Source: an uncultured Agathobaculum sp. (GTDB taxonomy: Bacteria; Bacillota; Clostridia; Oscillospirales; Butyricicoccaceae). Taken from it: a stretch of 5,812 bases of DNA. The stretch is from NCBI GenBank assembly GCA_944376955.1, contig CALWEB010000137.1:1-5812 (forward strand), read 5' to 3'. Below, piece by piece: positions 1-5,791 of this stretch. Every line of letters begins with the position of its first letter. Position 1 is the stretch's first letter. The notes below the pieces were generated by a model. It did no database searches. It was not told where the DNA came from and saw only the letters and a program-made list of their open reading frames with translations. Both the position numbers and the translations under genes were made by a program.

Positions 1-644
1 CGCTGTTCCGCACGATACCAGCAATAGCTCAATACCGTCGATATCAGCGACGCCGCCAGCAGCGGCCCCAGCAGCAACACAAAGCGCACGATGTTATTGG
101 GCACAAACGCCCCGATTGCGCCCAGCACACCCGCCACAAAATACAGACGCCCTGCCACGCGATGCGTGCGCGTCCAAACAGTCTCACTGGACAAAGTCCA
201 CGGCGTTTTGATCCCACAAAACCAATTCATGCGAAATTTAGGCATTACGTTACCCAGATAAGCCACCAATAGGCTGACGAACAGGCATACGAGCATCGCA
301 ACGTCTACTGTGCCCGGGCGCAACGCCTCAGTGATACAGATGCCGGTCAACGCGAGCATGAACAGCATCAAAATAAACTGAAAGCCAATATATGAGACAG
401 AAAACTTGTCATAATTGTTTCTTTTCGGGTCAAACTTCGGCTGAAAATAAAACATCACAGCCATCAGCAGGCTCATACCCGCCACAATCCACAGTTTCCA
501 TTTATCGCCATACTCCACCTGACCGTTCAGGCTCCAGTGAATCGGAATCTGCGCTGGCAGCCGGCTGTAAACCGCCGCTACTAGACCCACAGGAAGAACT
601 GCCAAAATCCACACGGCGATTTGCCCTTTACTGATCTTTTTCAT
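1..644 (-). CDS. sdpI: SdpI-family multi-pass membrane protein (3' end cut by window edge)
   Basis: The frame is open for 214 codons from ATG 644 to the left edge, so only the last few codons are missing; the Bacillus SdpI family is about 207 residues. Residues 33-49 (IPIHWSLNGQVEYGDKW) match the N-terminal DUF1648 signature. Residues 140-162 hold the characteristic NWFCGIKTPWTLSSE..W..TH block. About six hydrophobic segments are visible (roughly 9-26, 51-67, 84-102, 114-134, 165-181, 185-207), so it is an integral membrane protein. In Bacillus, SdpI gives immunity to the SDP toxin and holds the repressor SdpR at the membrane; whether this protein does so is inference. The start overlaps the end of the upstream repressor gene by 17 bases, with its own ribosome site AAAGGTGG 8 bases upstream, which indicates translational coupling. 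No toxin gene is seen nearby, so a general envelope-stress or foreign-bacteriocin immunity role is equally possible. Confidence 0.85.
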   Translation of the reverse strand, partial: MKKISKGQIAVWILAVLPVGLVAAVYSRLPAQIPIHWSLNGQVEYGDKWKLWIVAGMSLLMAVMFYFQPKFDPKRNNYDKFSVSYIGFQFILMLFMLALTGICITEALRPGTVDVAMLVCLFVSLLVAYLGNVMPKFRMNWFCGIKTPWTLSSETVWTRTHRVAGRLYFVAGVLGAIGAFVPNNIVRFVLLLGPLLAASLISTVLSYCWYRAEQ

Positions 645-912
645 TGCTGTTACCACCTTTCAATGCCGTGATCCATTCCAAGATCTCATCGACCACAGAC
701 ATATTCAGCTCATAGTAAATGTATTTTCCCTGCTTGTCATCCAGCACCAGACCGGCATCCCGCAGGATGGACAAATGATGGGAGATTGTCGCACCGGAAA
801 CCGAAAAATGGGACGCAATATCCCCCGCCGCCATCGGGCCAGTGCGCAGCAGGCCGAGGATCTCCCGACGAATCGGATCGGACAGTGCTTTAAAGGACTG
901 CTGAAAACTCAT
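628..912 (-). CDS. sdpR: ArsR-family (SdpR-like) winged-helix autorepressor
   Basis: This 94-residue protein has the winged-helix fold of ArsR repressors. It opens with FKALSDPIRREILGLL, the recognition helix-turn-helix lies around residues 29-50 (DIASHFSVSGATISHHLSIL), and the wing follows at 52-68 (AGLVLDDKQGKYIYYELN). The metal-binding box ELCVCDL of metal-sensing ArsR members is absent, and the protein lies directly before an SdpI gene, both as in Bacillus SdpR. SdpR represses its own operon until SdpI sequesters it; applying this here is inference. Its ATG overlaps the stop of the upstream zinc-ribbon gene in an ATGA arrangement, and AAGGGG lies 7 bases upstream. The C-terminal tail (GGNSNEKDQ) is encoded by DNA that doubles as the ribosome site and start of sdpI. 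Two related palindromes flanking the operon promoter are its likely binding sites. Confidence 0.9.
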   Translation of the reverse strand: MSFQQSFKALSDPIRREILGLLRTGPMAAGDIASHFSVSGATISHHLSILRDAGLVLDDKQGKYIYYELNMSVVDEILEWITALKGGNSNEKDQ

Positions 913-1145
913 GTCCCATCCCCTTCTTTCGGCTTATAGACCGTACACCATCCCTTTTTGCCGCAATGCGGACAGATCAGCCACCATTCGTCGTTCACCT
1001 GCTGGCGGAACAGTAATTTTGTCCACGGAAGTGCGAACAGCGCGCCGCACGACCGGCACCAGAACCGGCAGCGCGACAATGCGCGCGCCTGTGCCACAAT
1101 CAATGCCACCAGCAACAGCAGCACCAAGCCTATTGCAAGCACCAT
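909..1145 (-). CDS. small membrane-anchored zinc-ribbon protein of unknown function
   Basis: This is a 78-residue protein I do not recognise as a named family. Residues 1-20 form one hydrophobic segment (MVLAIGLVLLLLVALIVAQA), then a basic stretch and two CxxC knuckles: C30-RS-C33-G and C58-PH-C61-G, with further cysteines at 26 and 67. This spacing is typical of a zinc ribbon, so the soluble part probably binds one zinc; the basic residues just after the segment suggest it faces the cytoplasm. I chose ATG 1145 because GGAGG (1154-1158) sits 8 bases before it; a longer frame from TTG 1160 would overlap that ribosome site. It is the first gene of the sdp-like operon and overlaps the repressor start by 4 bases, so it is probably made together with SdpR and SdpI. 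A helper or sensor role in that system is only inference from position. Confidence 0.75.
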   Translation of the reverse strand: MVLAIGLVLLLLVALIVAQARALSRCRFWCRSCGALFALPWTKLLFRQQVNDEWWLICPHCGKKGWCTVYKPKEGDGT

Positions 1146-1153
1146 ACGCAACG

Positions 1154-1158
1154 CCTCC
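1154..1158 (-). promoter_or_regulatory. ribosome binding site that fixes the zinc-ribbon gene start
   Basis: GGAGG on the minus strand lies 8 bases before ATG 1145. It overlaps the region just after the alternative TTG start at 1160 and therefore argues against that longer reading. Confidence 0.75.
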
Positions 1159-1164
1159 AATCAT

Positions 1165-1180
1165 TTAGACCATCGTCTAA
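1165..1180 (-). promoter_or_regulatory. palindromic operator O1 of the sdp-like operon
   Basis: The inverted repeat TTAGAC-CATC-GTCTAA has perfect 6-bp arms. It starts 4 bases downstream of the -10 box and covers the expected transcription start, where a bound repressor would block the polymerase. The length and symmetry suit a dimeric ArsR protein, and the SdpR-like product is the obvious candidate. The assignment is inference from position. Confidence 0.65.
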
Positions 1181-1184
1181 TTGA

Positions 1185-1213
1185 AGAATACCGTGTGAGC
1201 ATAGAAATGTCAA
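1185..1213 (-). promoter_or_regulatory. sigma-A-type promoter of the zinc-ribbon/sdpR/sdpI operon
   Basis: Reading leftwards, TTGACA (1208-1213) is followed after exactly 17 bases by TATTCT (1185-1190). Transcription would start near 1178, giving a leader of about 33 bases before ATG 1145. The promoter lies between two related palindromic sites, which suggests tight repression. Confidence 0.8.
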
Positions 1214-1220
1214 GCATTAT

Positions 1221-1236
1221 TTTGACGATTATCTAA
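1221..1236 (-). promoter_or_regulatory. second, imperfect operator O2 upstream of the -35 box
   Basis: TTTGACGATTATCTAA matches O1 at 12 of 16 positions and keeps partial dyad symmetry. It lies 7 bases upstream of the -35 box, with its centre 56 bp from the centre of O1, so the two sites bracket the promoter. Binding of the SdpR-like repressor to both is inference. Confidence 0.5.
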
Positions 1237-1270
1237 ATGACCACCACTCCGGTTTGCGCACCTGAACACA

Positions 1271-1302
1271 AAAAATCCCGGGACACATGTCCCGGGATTT
1301 TC
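1271..1302 (-). terminator. intrinsic terminator after rpsT
   Basis: A near-perfect inverted repeat (1272-1285 pairing with 1288-1301, core TCCCGGGAC/GTCCCGGGA, small ACAT loop) begins about 16 bases after the rpsT stop codon. On the minus strand the stem ends in a run of six T, the usual rho-independent layout. It separates rpsT from the sdp-like operon. No gene converges on it from the other strand. Confidence 0.9.
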
Positions 1303-1317
1303 CATTATCATCGCAAC

Positions 1318-1581
1318 TTACGCCATGCCGTTGAGCTTGACCGTCATCTTGCTCTTCTTGTTGGCCGCGTTGTTCTTATGCAGGAGGTGCTTGGCAGCCG
1401 CCTGATCAACCGCCTTGACAGCGGTCGTATAAGCAACAGTCGCTTCCGCCTTATCGCCGGCAGCAACAGCCGTATCGAACTTCTTCAGCGTGGTCTTAAG
1501 CGCGCTCTTAGCCATCTGGTTGTTCATCGCCTTGACCGCGTTGACCTTGACACGCTTCTTTGCAGACTTGATATTGGGCAT
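1318..1581 (-). CDS. rpsT: 30S ribosomal protein S20
   Basis: This 87-residue, very basic protein starts MPNIKSAKKRVKVNAVKAMNN, the standard S20 N-terminus, which in the family forms a long helix that binds 16S rRNA. Alanine- and lysine-rich helices follow, ending in KHLLHKNNAANKKSKMTVKLN, also typical of S20. The length matches the family (about 85-90 residues). The start is set by AAGGAGGTG 8 bases upstream of ATG 1581. The gene has its own promoter about 40 bases upstream and its own terminator downstream, so it is a single-gene unit. Its alanine-rich, strongly basic make-up is normal for S20, and nothing is missing. Confidence 0.97.
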   Translation of the reverse strand: MPNIKSAKKRVKVNAVKAMNNQMAKSALKTTLKKFDTAVAAGDKAEATVAYTTAVKAVDQAAAKHLLHKNNAANKKSKMTVKLNGMA

Positions 1582-1622
1582 TCTGAAAACACCTCCTTCA
1601 TTCTCTATTCGTCAGTGTTTCT

Positions 1623-1651
1623 ATTCTACCATTACTTTTCCGAAAATGCAA
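1623..1651 (-). promoter_or_regulatory. rpsT promoter
   Basis: Reading leftwards, TTGCAT (1646-1651) is followed after 17 bases by TAGAAT (1623-1628). An A/T-rich tract lies directly upstream (about 1652-1676) and could act as an UP element, fitting strong ribosomal-gene expression. The leader to ATG 1581 would be only about 35 bases, leaving little room for a structured autoregulatory leader. Confidence 0.8.
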
Positions 1652-1715
1652 GCTTTTTTTCACAAAACAATATAATCCGTCGTTTCGAGACAAAAGCTCG
1701 CCCAACCACCCGTTT

Positions 1716-2597
1716 CTATGCCAAACTGTTTTTGCGGTAATTGGATGGTGAAACACCGTAAACCGCGCGAAAACGCTTGATAAAATAGCTGAAATTGTCA
1801 AATCCAACGTTAAACCCAACCTCCATCACCGGCAGATCGCTCTCGCGCAGCAAACGTGCCGCCTGCTCGATCCGCAGGGAATTGATGTGCTGGGTAAACG
1901 TCCGTCCGAAATTTTCCCGGAAAAAGCTGCTGAAATACTGTGGTGACAAGCCGAAGTGTGCCGCCACTGCGGTCAGCGACAGCGGTTCGGTGAAGTGCGC
2001 GCCCAAATAGCCAACAATTTCCTTTAGTTGCCGTGCCTTGTAATCTGCGCCCGGCCGCATCCGCCTTCCGGTCAGCAAACCGGCTTGCGCGCACACCGCC
2101 ACAATACCGAGCAGCGCCGCCTTGACCGCCAGCTGATAGCCCGGTGCCTGTCCCAGACAGGCGCGCACAATCTGAGCCAGCAGCGCGCGCACCTCCCGCT
2201 GGCCAGCCTCCCCAACGCGCAGACAGGTCGCAAAGCGCAGCCGCCCCTCAGCCAGCGGCGCCAGCAGCTCGGTTTCCGCCTGGTCCGCACGCGCGAACTG
2301 CAAAAAGTCCGCTGCGAACACAAAGGAACGGAATTGGTTTTCCCGCCCGGCCGCACGGATTTCGTGCAGTTCCTCCCCTGCGGCAAAGAACACGTCCCCG
2401 TGTTCCCCCTCATACACATGGTCGGCAATCGTCAGCGAAACATGCCCGGCGTCCACCGTGATAATCTCCAGTTCCGGATGCCAATGATACGGGATGAAAT
2501 CGCTGTCATCCGCTTCGCTTCCATCCAGCGCGGGGTAAATCTGAAACGGAAAGGCCTGCGTACCGTGCTCCCGCTTTTCCCGCCGTGCTGCATCCAT
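1716..2597 (-). CDS. AraC-family transcriptional regulator with N-terminal cupin sensor
   Basis: This 293-residue protein has the full two-domain AraC layout. The N-terminal half carries a cupin-type ligand pocket with HWHPELEI at 38-45 and a following GDVFFAAGEELHEI strand. The C-terminal hundred residues hold two helix-turn-helix units: the first around 206-226 (LSLTAVAAHFGLSPQYFSSFF), the second around 254-277 (LPVMEVGFNVGFDNFSYFIKRF), ending with the family signature AVYGVSPSNYRK. The start ATG 2597 follows GGAGGGG at close spacing. It is transcribed away from iolB across a shared 338-bp region, which makes it the likely local activator of the inositol genes. That target is inferred from position; many such regulators sense sugars, but the ligand is not readable here. 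No convincing terminator is seen between its stop and the rpsT promoter. Confidence 0.93.
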   Translation of the reverse strand: MDAARREKREHGTQAFPFQIYPALDGSEADDSDFIPYHWHPELEIITVDAGHVSLTIADHVYEGEHGDVFFAAGEELHEIRAAGRENQFRSFVFAADFLQFARADQAETELLAPLAEGRLRFATCLRVGEAGQREVRALLAQIVRACLGQAPGYQLAVKAALLGIVAVCAQAGLLTGRRMRPGADYKARQLKEIVGYLGAHFTEPLSLTAVAAHFGLSPQYFSSFFRENFGRTFTQHINSLRIEQAARLLRESDLPVMEVGFNVGFDNFSYFIKRFRAVYGVSPSNYRKNSLA

Positions 2598-2677
2598 TCT
2601 ACCCCTCCGCCTTTTTCCTTAAAATAGTGTTATTGTTGGTGAAGATATTACAAGCTTTTTTCATGCTATTTGCTATA

Positions 2678-2706
2678 ATTATAGTCGTAAAAGGGAACAA
2701 ACGCAA
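2678..2706 (-). promoter_or_regulatory. promoter of the araC-type regulator
   Basis: Reading leftwards, TTGCGT (2701-2706) precedes a consensus TATAAT (2678-2683) by 17 bases. The leader to ATG 2597 would be about 73 bases. The rest of the stretch between this promoter and the start codon is A/T-rich, and I see no further element in it. Confidence 0.7.
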
Positions 2707-2793
2707 GAGTACAGTATTTGAAAATCGTATTTTTGTTGTATCATTTGACAGAAGAACCCAGCTGGTTTTTGTGCTAAATGACAAAGAGTTCCC

Positions 2794-2834
2794 CATGCAG
2801 CCGGGAATGCGTTGAAAGCGTTTGCCGCTGCATG
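2794..2834. repeat. perfect 8-bp inverted repeat around the iolB -35 box
   Basis: CATGCAGC (2794-2801) is repeated in inverted form as GCTGCATG (2827-2834), with 25 bases between the arms. The symmetry centre (2814) lies in the -35 box, and the right arm ends in the TG of the extended -10. This placement suits an operator for a dimeric regulator. Which protein binds is unknown; the divergent AraC-type regulator is one candidate, although its family usually prefers direct repeats. Confidence 0.5.
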
Positions 2835-2841
2835 ATATAAT
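2812..2841 (+). promoter_or_regulatory. promoter of the iolB-iolD operon with extended -10
   Basis: TTGAAA (2812-2817) and a perfect TATAAT (2836-2841) are 18 bases apart, and TG one base before the -10 gives an extended -10. Transcription would start near 2848, leaving a leader of about 88 bases before iolB. Its strength suggests control mainly by repression; the cre-like site lies on its -35 box. Confidence 0.8.
2813..2826 (+). promoter_or_regulatory. cre-like (CcpA/LacI-family) operator on the -35 box
   Basis: TGAAAGCGTTTGCC matches the ideal cre sequence TGAAAGCGCTTTCA at 11 of 14 positions and keeps the central CG. It overlaps the -35 box of the iolB promoter, where CcpA with its partner would block transcription when preferred sugars are present. 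A dedicated LacI-type inositol repressor could use a similar site. Confidence 0.6.
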
Positions 2842-2851
2842 GAGAGTTGGA

Positions 2852-2867
2852 CAGCCCCTTGCGGCTG
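2852..2867 (+). other. short hairpin in the iolB leader
   Basis: CAGCC and GGCTG pair across a 6-base loop just after the predicted transcription start. It has no following U-run, so it is not a terminator; it might stabilise the 5' end of the mRNA. Confidence 0.35.
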
Positions 2868-2880
2868 ACCGCCGGGTATC

Positions 2881-2894
2881 TGGAAACGCTTCTG
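2881..2894 (+). promoter_or_regulatory. possible second LacI/CcpA-type half-conserved site
   Basis: TGGAAACGCTTCTG contains the LacI-family core pattern GAAxCGxTTC with one inserted base. It lies in the leader, 68 bp downstream of the cre-like site. The outer positions fit cre poorly, so it is a weak candidate for a roadblock or looping partner site. Confidence 0.3.
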
Positions 2895-2903
2895 GATGCC
2901 GTA

Positions 2904-2923
2904 CCAAAAAAATCTTTTTTTGG
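2904..2923 (+). repeat. A-run/T-run inverted repeat touching the iolB ribosome site
   Basis: CC plus seven A (2904-2912) and seven T plus GG (2915-2923) are perfect complements separated by TC. Folded as RNA it gives about 8 pairs around a 4-base loop. Its last two G residues are the first two bases of the GGAGGG ribosome site (2922-2927), so pairing would partly hide the site. Confidence 0.6.
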
Positions 2924-2927
2924 AGGG
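2922..2927 (+). promoter_or_regulatory. ribosome binding site that fixes the iolB start
   Basis: GGAGGG lies 8 bases before ATG 2936. The open frame extends upstream to 2822, but an earlier start would fall within the promoter, so 2936 is the start. Confidence 0.85.
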
Positions 2928-2935
2928 ATACCGTT

Positions 2936-3742
2936 ATGTACATTGATAAGCAAGTCAAGCGCGGATACAACGAGTATATCCGCCTGGACGAGGGCATCGG
3001 CAAGGACGCCATGATGGACGTTGCCCTGCTCGTGATGGAGGATGGCGACACTTATTCCTTTGAGGAGCCGGAAAAGGAACTGGCGGCTCTGGTATTTGAC
3101 GGCAAATGCACGATCGAGTGGGATGACCAGTCCTATGACGTGGACCGTCCCAACCCGTTCGACTACAATCCGTCCTGCCTGCATGTCTGCAAGGGCACCA
3201 AGGTGAAGATCACCGCGCACGGCCCCTGCAATATCTACATCCAGAAGACGCTCAACGATAAGACCTTCCCGAACAAGATGTATAAGCCGGAAGACACCGA
3301 CACTTGGGCACGCGGCAATCAGGGCGAGCTGATGGGCTGCATCAAGCGCGACGTGCGCACCTGCTTCGATCTGGACAACGCCCCCTACTCCAACATGGTG
3401 CTGGGCGAGGTTGTCAACCTGCCGGGCAAGTGGTCGAGCTATCCGCCGCACCATCATCCGCAGCCGGAGTGCTACTTCTATCGCTATGACCGCCCTATGG
3501 GCTTCGGCGCAGGCTGGGGCAACGGCGAAATCTATGAGACCCACCATAACGGCCTCGCGATCATCACCGACAAGATGCACTCTCAGGTCACCGCACCGGG
3601 TTACTCCTGCTGCTACGCCTGGGGCATCCGCCATCTGCCGGGCAATCCGTGGGACAAGACCCGCATCGACGACGAGGAGCATCTGTGGCTGCTCGCGGAC
3701 GATGCCAACGACCACATCTGGCACTGCCCGACCGGCAACTGA
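2936..3742 (+). CDS. iolB: 5-deoxy-glucuronate isomerase (inositol catabolism)
   Basis: The 268-residue product matches the size of IolB (about 270 residues). IolB converts 5-deoxy-D-glucuronate to 2-deoxy-5-keto-D-gluconate, a cytosolic step of myo-inositol breakdown. The family is a double cupin related to KduI. The metal-binding block is visible at residues 169-183 (YPPHHHPQPECYFYR), with H172/H174 and E178 as probable ligands. A later histidine (H215, in KMHSQVTAPGY) fits the remaining ligand position. The C-terminal part (IRHLPGNPW, DDEEHLWL) is rather divergent from the well-known Bacillus type, so the exact reaction rests partly on the neighbour. It is the first gene of the operon, 54 bases before iolD, whose product is its substrate. 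A strong promoter with a cre-like site lies upstream. Confidence 0.88.
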   Translation: MYIDKQVKRGYNEYIRLDEGIGKDAMMDVALLVMEDGDTYSFEEPEKELAALVFDGKCTIEWDDQSYDVDRPNPFDYNPSCLHVCKGTKVKITAHGPCNIYIQKTLNDKTFPNKMYKPEDTDTWARGNQGELMGCIKRDVRTCFDLDNAPYSNMVLGEVVNLPGKWSSYPPHHHPQPECYFYRYDRPMGFGAGWGNGEIYETHHNGLAIITDKMHSQVTAPGYSCCYAWGIRHLPGNPWDKTRIDDEEHLWLLADDANDHIWHCPTGN

Positions 3743-3796
3743 TCTTTTTGCAGATCCGTTTTGAGAGAGAATTTTATTTAGGAGGAACAGAAACCT

Positions 3797-5767
3797 ATGA
3801 AGCATATGGAAACTGTACGCCTGACCGCGTCTCAGGCGCTCGTCCGCTTCCTCGAGAACCAGTATGTCAGCTACATTGACATGGATGGCAACGAGCAGGA
3901 GCACAAGTTCGTCAAGGGCATCTTCATGCTGCCCGGCCACGGCAACGTTGTCGGCTTTGCCAACGGCGTTGAGCAGGAACTGAAAGACATGGTCGTCTAT
4001 CAGGGCAAGAACGAGCAGGGCATGGCGCTGGCTGCTGTTGGCTACGCCAAGCAGATGCGCCGCAAGCAGATTTTCGCTGCGACTTCTTCCGTCGGCCCCG
4101 GCGCGTGCAACATGGTAACTGCCGCTGCAACCGCTACCGCTAACAACATCCCGGTCCTCATCCTGCCGGGTGATATTTACGCTTCCCGCCAGCCTGACCC
4201 GGTTCTCCAGCAGATGGAGCAGCCGCAGAATCTGACTATTTCTGCGCACGACGCATTTCAGGCTGTCACCAAGTACTGGGGCCGTATCAACCGTCCGGAG
4301 CAGGTCATGACCGATATGATTTCGGCCATGCGCGTACTGACCGACACCGCCAACACCGGCGCGGTTGCGATCTCCCTGCCGCAGGACGTACAGGCAGAAG
4401 CTTATGACTATCCGGTTGACTTCTTCAAGAAGCGCGTTTGGCGCATCGACCGCCGTCCGATCACCAAGTATGCACTGGAGAAGGCCGTCGAGGTTATCAA
4501 GAACGCCAAGAAGCCGCTCCTGATCTGCGGCGGCGGCGTACGCTATGCAGAAGCACACAAGGTGTTCAAGAAGTTCGCTGAGGACTTCGGCATTGCCTTC
4601 GGCGAGACCCAGGCGGGCAAGAGTGCGGTTGAATGGACCCACGAGCTCAACCTCGGCGGTCTGGGCACCACCGGCGGCATTGCAGCCAACAAGCTGGCGC
4701 ATGAAGCTGACGTTGTCATCGGTGTTGGCACCCGCTACACCGACTTCACCACCGCTTCCAAGTGGCTGTACCGCACGGACGCCAAGTTCGTCAATATCAA
4801 TCCGTCCGAGTTCCAGGCGTACAAGATGGACGCTACCCCGGTTGTGGCCGACGCCAATGAGGCGCTGACCGCTATCGGCGAGGAACTGAAGAAGATCGGC
4901 TACCACACCGACGAAGAATATGCCAAGACGGTTGCGGCTTACCGCAAGGAGTGGTTCGACGAGGTGGATCGTCTGGATCACTGCACTTATTCGGATAAGG
5001 ATTCCTTCATTCCGGAAATCAACGATGCAAACCGTCAGTGCGTTGAGAAGTACATCGAGGACACCGGCTGCAAGCTGTGCCAGACCGCGGTTCTCGGCAC
5101 GATCAACAAGCTGATTGACGACGACGCCATTGTTTGTGCGGCTGCCGGCTCGCTGCCGGGCGACATGCAGGGCATGTGGCGCGCCCGCAAGATCAACACC
5201 TATCACATGGAGTATGGCTACTCCTGCATGGGTTACGAAATCGCTTCTGCGCTGGGCGCGAAGCTCGCTTGCCCGGATAAGGAAGTTTACGCAATGTGCG
5301 GCGACGGCTCGTTCGACATGCTGCACTCCGAGCTGATCACCTCTGTCCAGATCGGCAAGAAGATCAACGTGATGCTGTTTGACAATGCTTCCTTCGGCTG
5401 CATCAACAACCTCGAGGTTGGTCAGGGCAATGCCTCCATCTGCACCGAGAAGAACATGCTCGAGCCGGGTGTGACCAACGGCATCTACAAGGGCAAGGTT
5501 ATTCAGGTAGACTATGCGGCGATCGGCGCGGCTTACGGCTGCAAGACCTACACCGTCAAGACGATGGATGAGCTCAAGGCTGCCATCGAGGACGCGAAAA
5601 AGCAGACCGTTTCCACCGTCATCGACATGAAGGTTCTGCCCAAGACCATGTCCAAGGGTTACGAGAACTGGTGGCGCGTTGGTGTTGCAGAAGTATCCAA
5701 CAAGCCGGAAGTTCAGGCTGCACGCAAGGCGATCGAAGATCACCTGTACGAAGCCCGTCATTATTGA
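3797..5767 (+). CDS. iolD: 3D-(3,5/4)-trihydroxycyclohexane-1,2-dione hydrolase (ThDP-dependent)
   Basis: This 656-residue enzyme cleaves the ring of trihydroxycyclohexane-1,2-dione to 5-deoxy-D-glucuronate in myo-inositol catabolism; IolB takes the product. It has the three-domain build of thiamine-diphosphate enzymes. The N-terminal pyrimidine-binding domain carries GHGN at 47-50 and the activating glutamate E73 in YQGKNEQGMA. A central domain covers about 225-360 (PLLICGGGVRYAEA). The C-terminal pyrophosphate domain carries GDGS at 502-505 through N530, the magnesium and diphosphate motif. The block YHMEYGYSCMGYE from 469 is characteristic of IolD within the superfamily. The length is close to the 637 residues of the Bacillus enzyme. 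AGGAGG (3780-3785) precedes ATG 3797 by 11 bases; a second ATG three codons on is a less likely start. No promoter or terminator is evident in the 54-base gap after iolB, so the two are cotranscribed. Confidence 0.96.
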   Translation: MKHMETVRLTASQALVRFLENQYVSYIDMDGNEQEHKFVKGIFMLPGHGNVVGFANGVEQELKDMVVYQGKNEQGMALAAVGYAKQMRRKQIFAATSSVGPGACNMVTAAATATANNIPVLILPGDIYASRQPDPVLQQMEQPQNLTISAHDAFQAVTKYWGRINRPEQVMTDMISAMRVLTDTANTGAVAISLPQDVQAEAYDYPVDFFKKRVWRIDRRPITKYALEKAVEVIKNAKKPLLICGGGVRYAEAHKVFKKFAEDFGIAFGETQAGKSAVEWTHELNLGGLGTTGGIAANKLAHEADVVIGVGTRYTDFTTASKWLYRTDAKFVNINPSEFQAYKMDATPVVADANEALTAIGEELKKIGYHTDEEYAKTVAAYRKEWFDEVDRLDHCTYSDKDSFIPEINDANRQCVEKYIEDTGCKLCQTAVLGTINKLIDDDAIVCAAAGSLPGDMQGMWRARKINTYHMEYGYSCMGYEIASALGAKLACPDKEVYAMCGDGSFDMLHSELITSVQIGKKINVMLFDNASFGCINNLEVGQGNASICTEKNMLEPGVTNGIYKGKVIQVDYAAIGAAYGCKTYTVKTMDELKAAIEDAKKQTVSTVIDMKVLPKTMSKGYENWWRVGVAEVSNKPEVQAARKAIEDHLYEARHY

Positions 5768-5791
5768 TCTCTCTCTTACTCTCTTTTATAA

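Noticed and set aside
392..634. An 80-codon plus-strand frame over the SdpI gene
   Set aside because: The minus strand encodes conserved SdpI motifs throughout this stretch; no ribosome site or recognisable domain supports the plus frame.
909..1160. Longer form of the zinc-ribbon protein starting at TTG 1160
   Set aside because: The GGAGG ribosome site lies within this extension and is correctly placed for ATG 1145 instead.
1690..1715. Possible terminator after the AraC gene (CGAG/CTCG)
   Set aside because: The stem has only four pairs and no T-run follows it.
1237..1740. A 167-codon plus-strand frame over rpsT
   Set aside because: It is antisense to the clearly recognised S20 gene and crosses its terminator and promoter; the protein looks like no known family.
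2028..2627. A 199-codon plus-strand frame antisense to the AraC gene
   Set aside because: The composition is that of a shadow frame (rich in R, P, Q), and the opposite strand encodes a complete AraC protein.
2745..2788. TTGACA at 2745-2750 as an extra iolB promoter, and the two TGACA copies (2746 and 2779) as AraC half-sites
   Set aside because: No acceptable -10 follows the TTGACA at normal spacing. The repeats share only about 6 of 10 bases at a 33-bp step, too little to claim an AraC site.
2822..2935. N-terminal extension of IolB from ATG 2822
   Set aside because: This start would lie upstream of the predicted transcription start and lacks a ribosome site; ATG 2936 has a strong one, and its product has the normal family length.
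2774..5761. A 995-codon open frame on the minus strand across iolB and iolD
   Set aside because: It is exactly codon-aligned with both iol genes, so it stays open simply because they avoid TTA, CTA and TCA codons. The protein shows no family features and no ribosome site fits.
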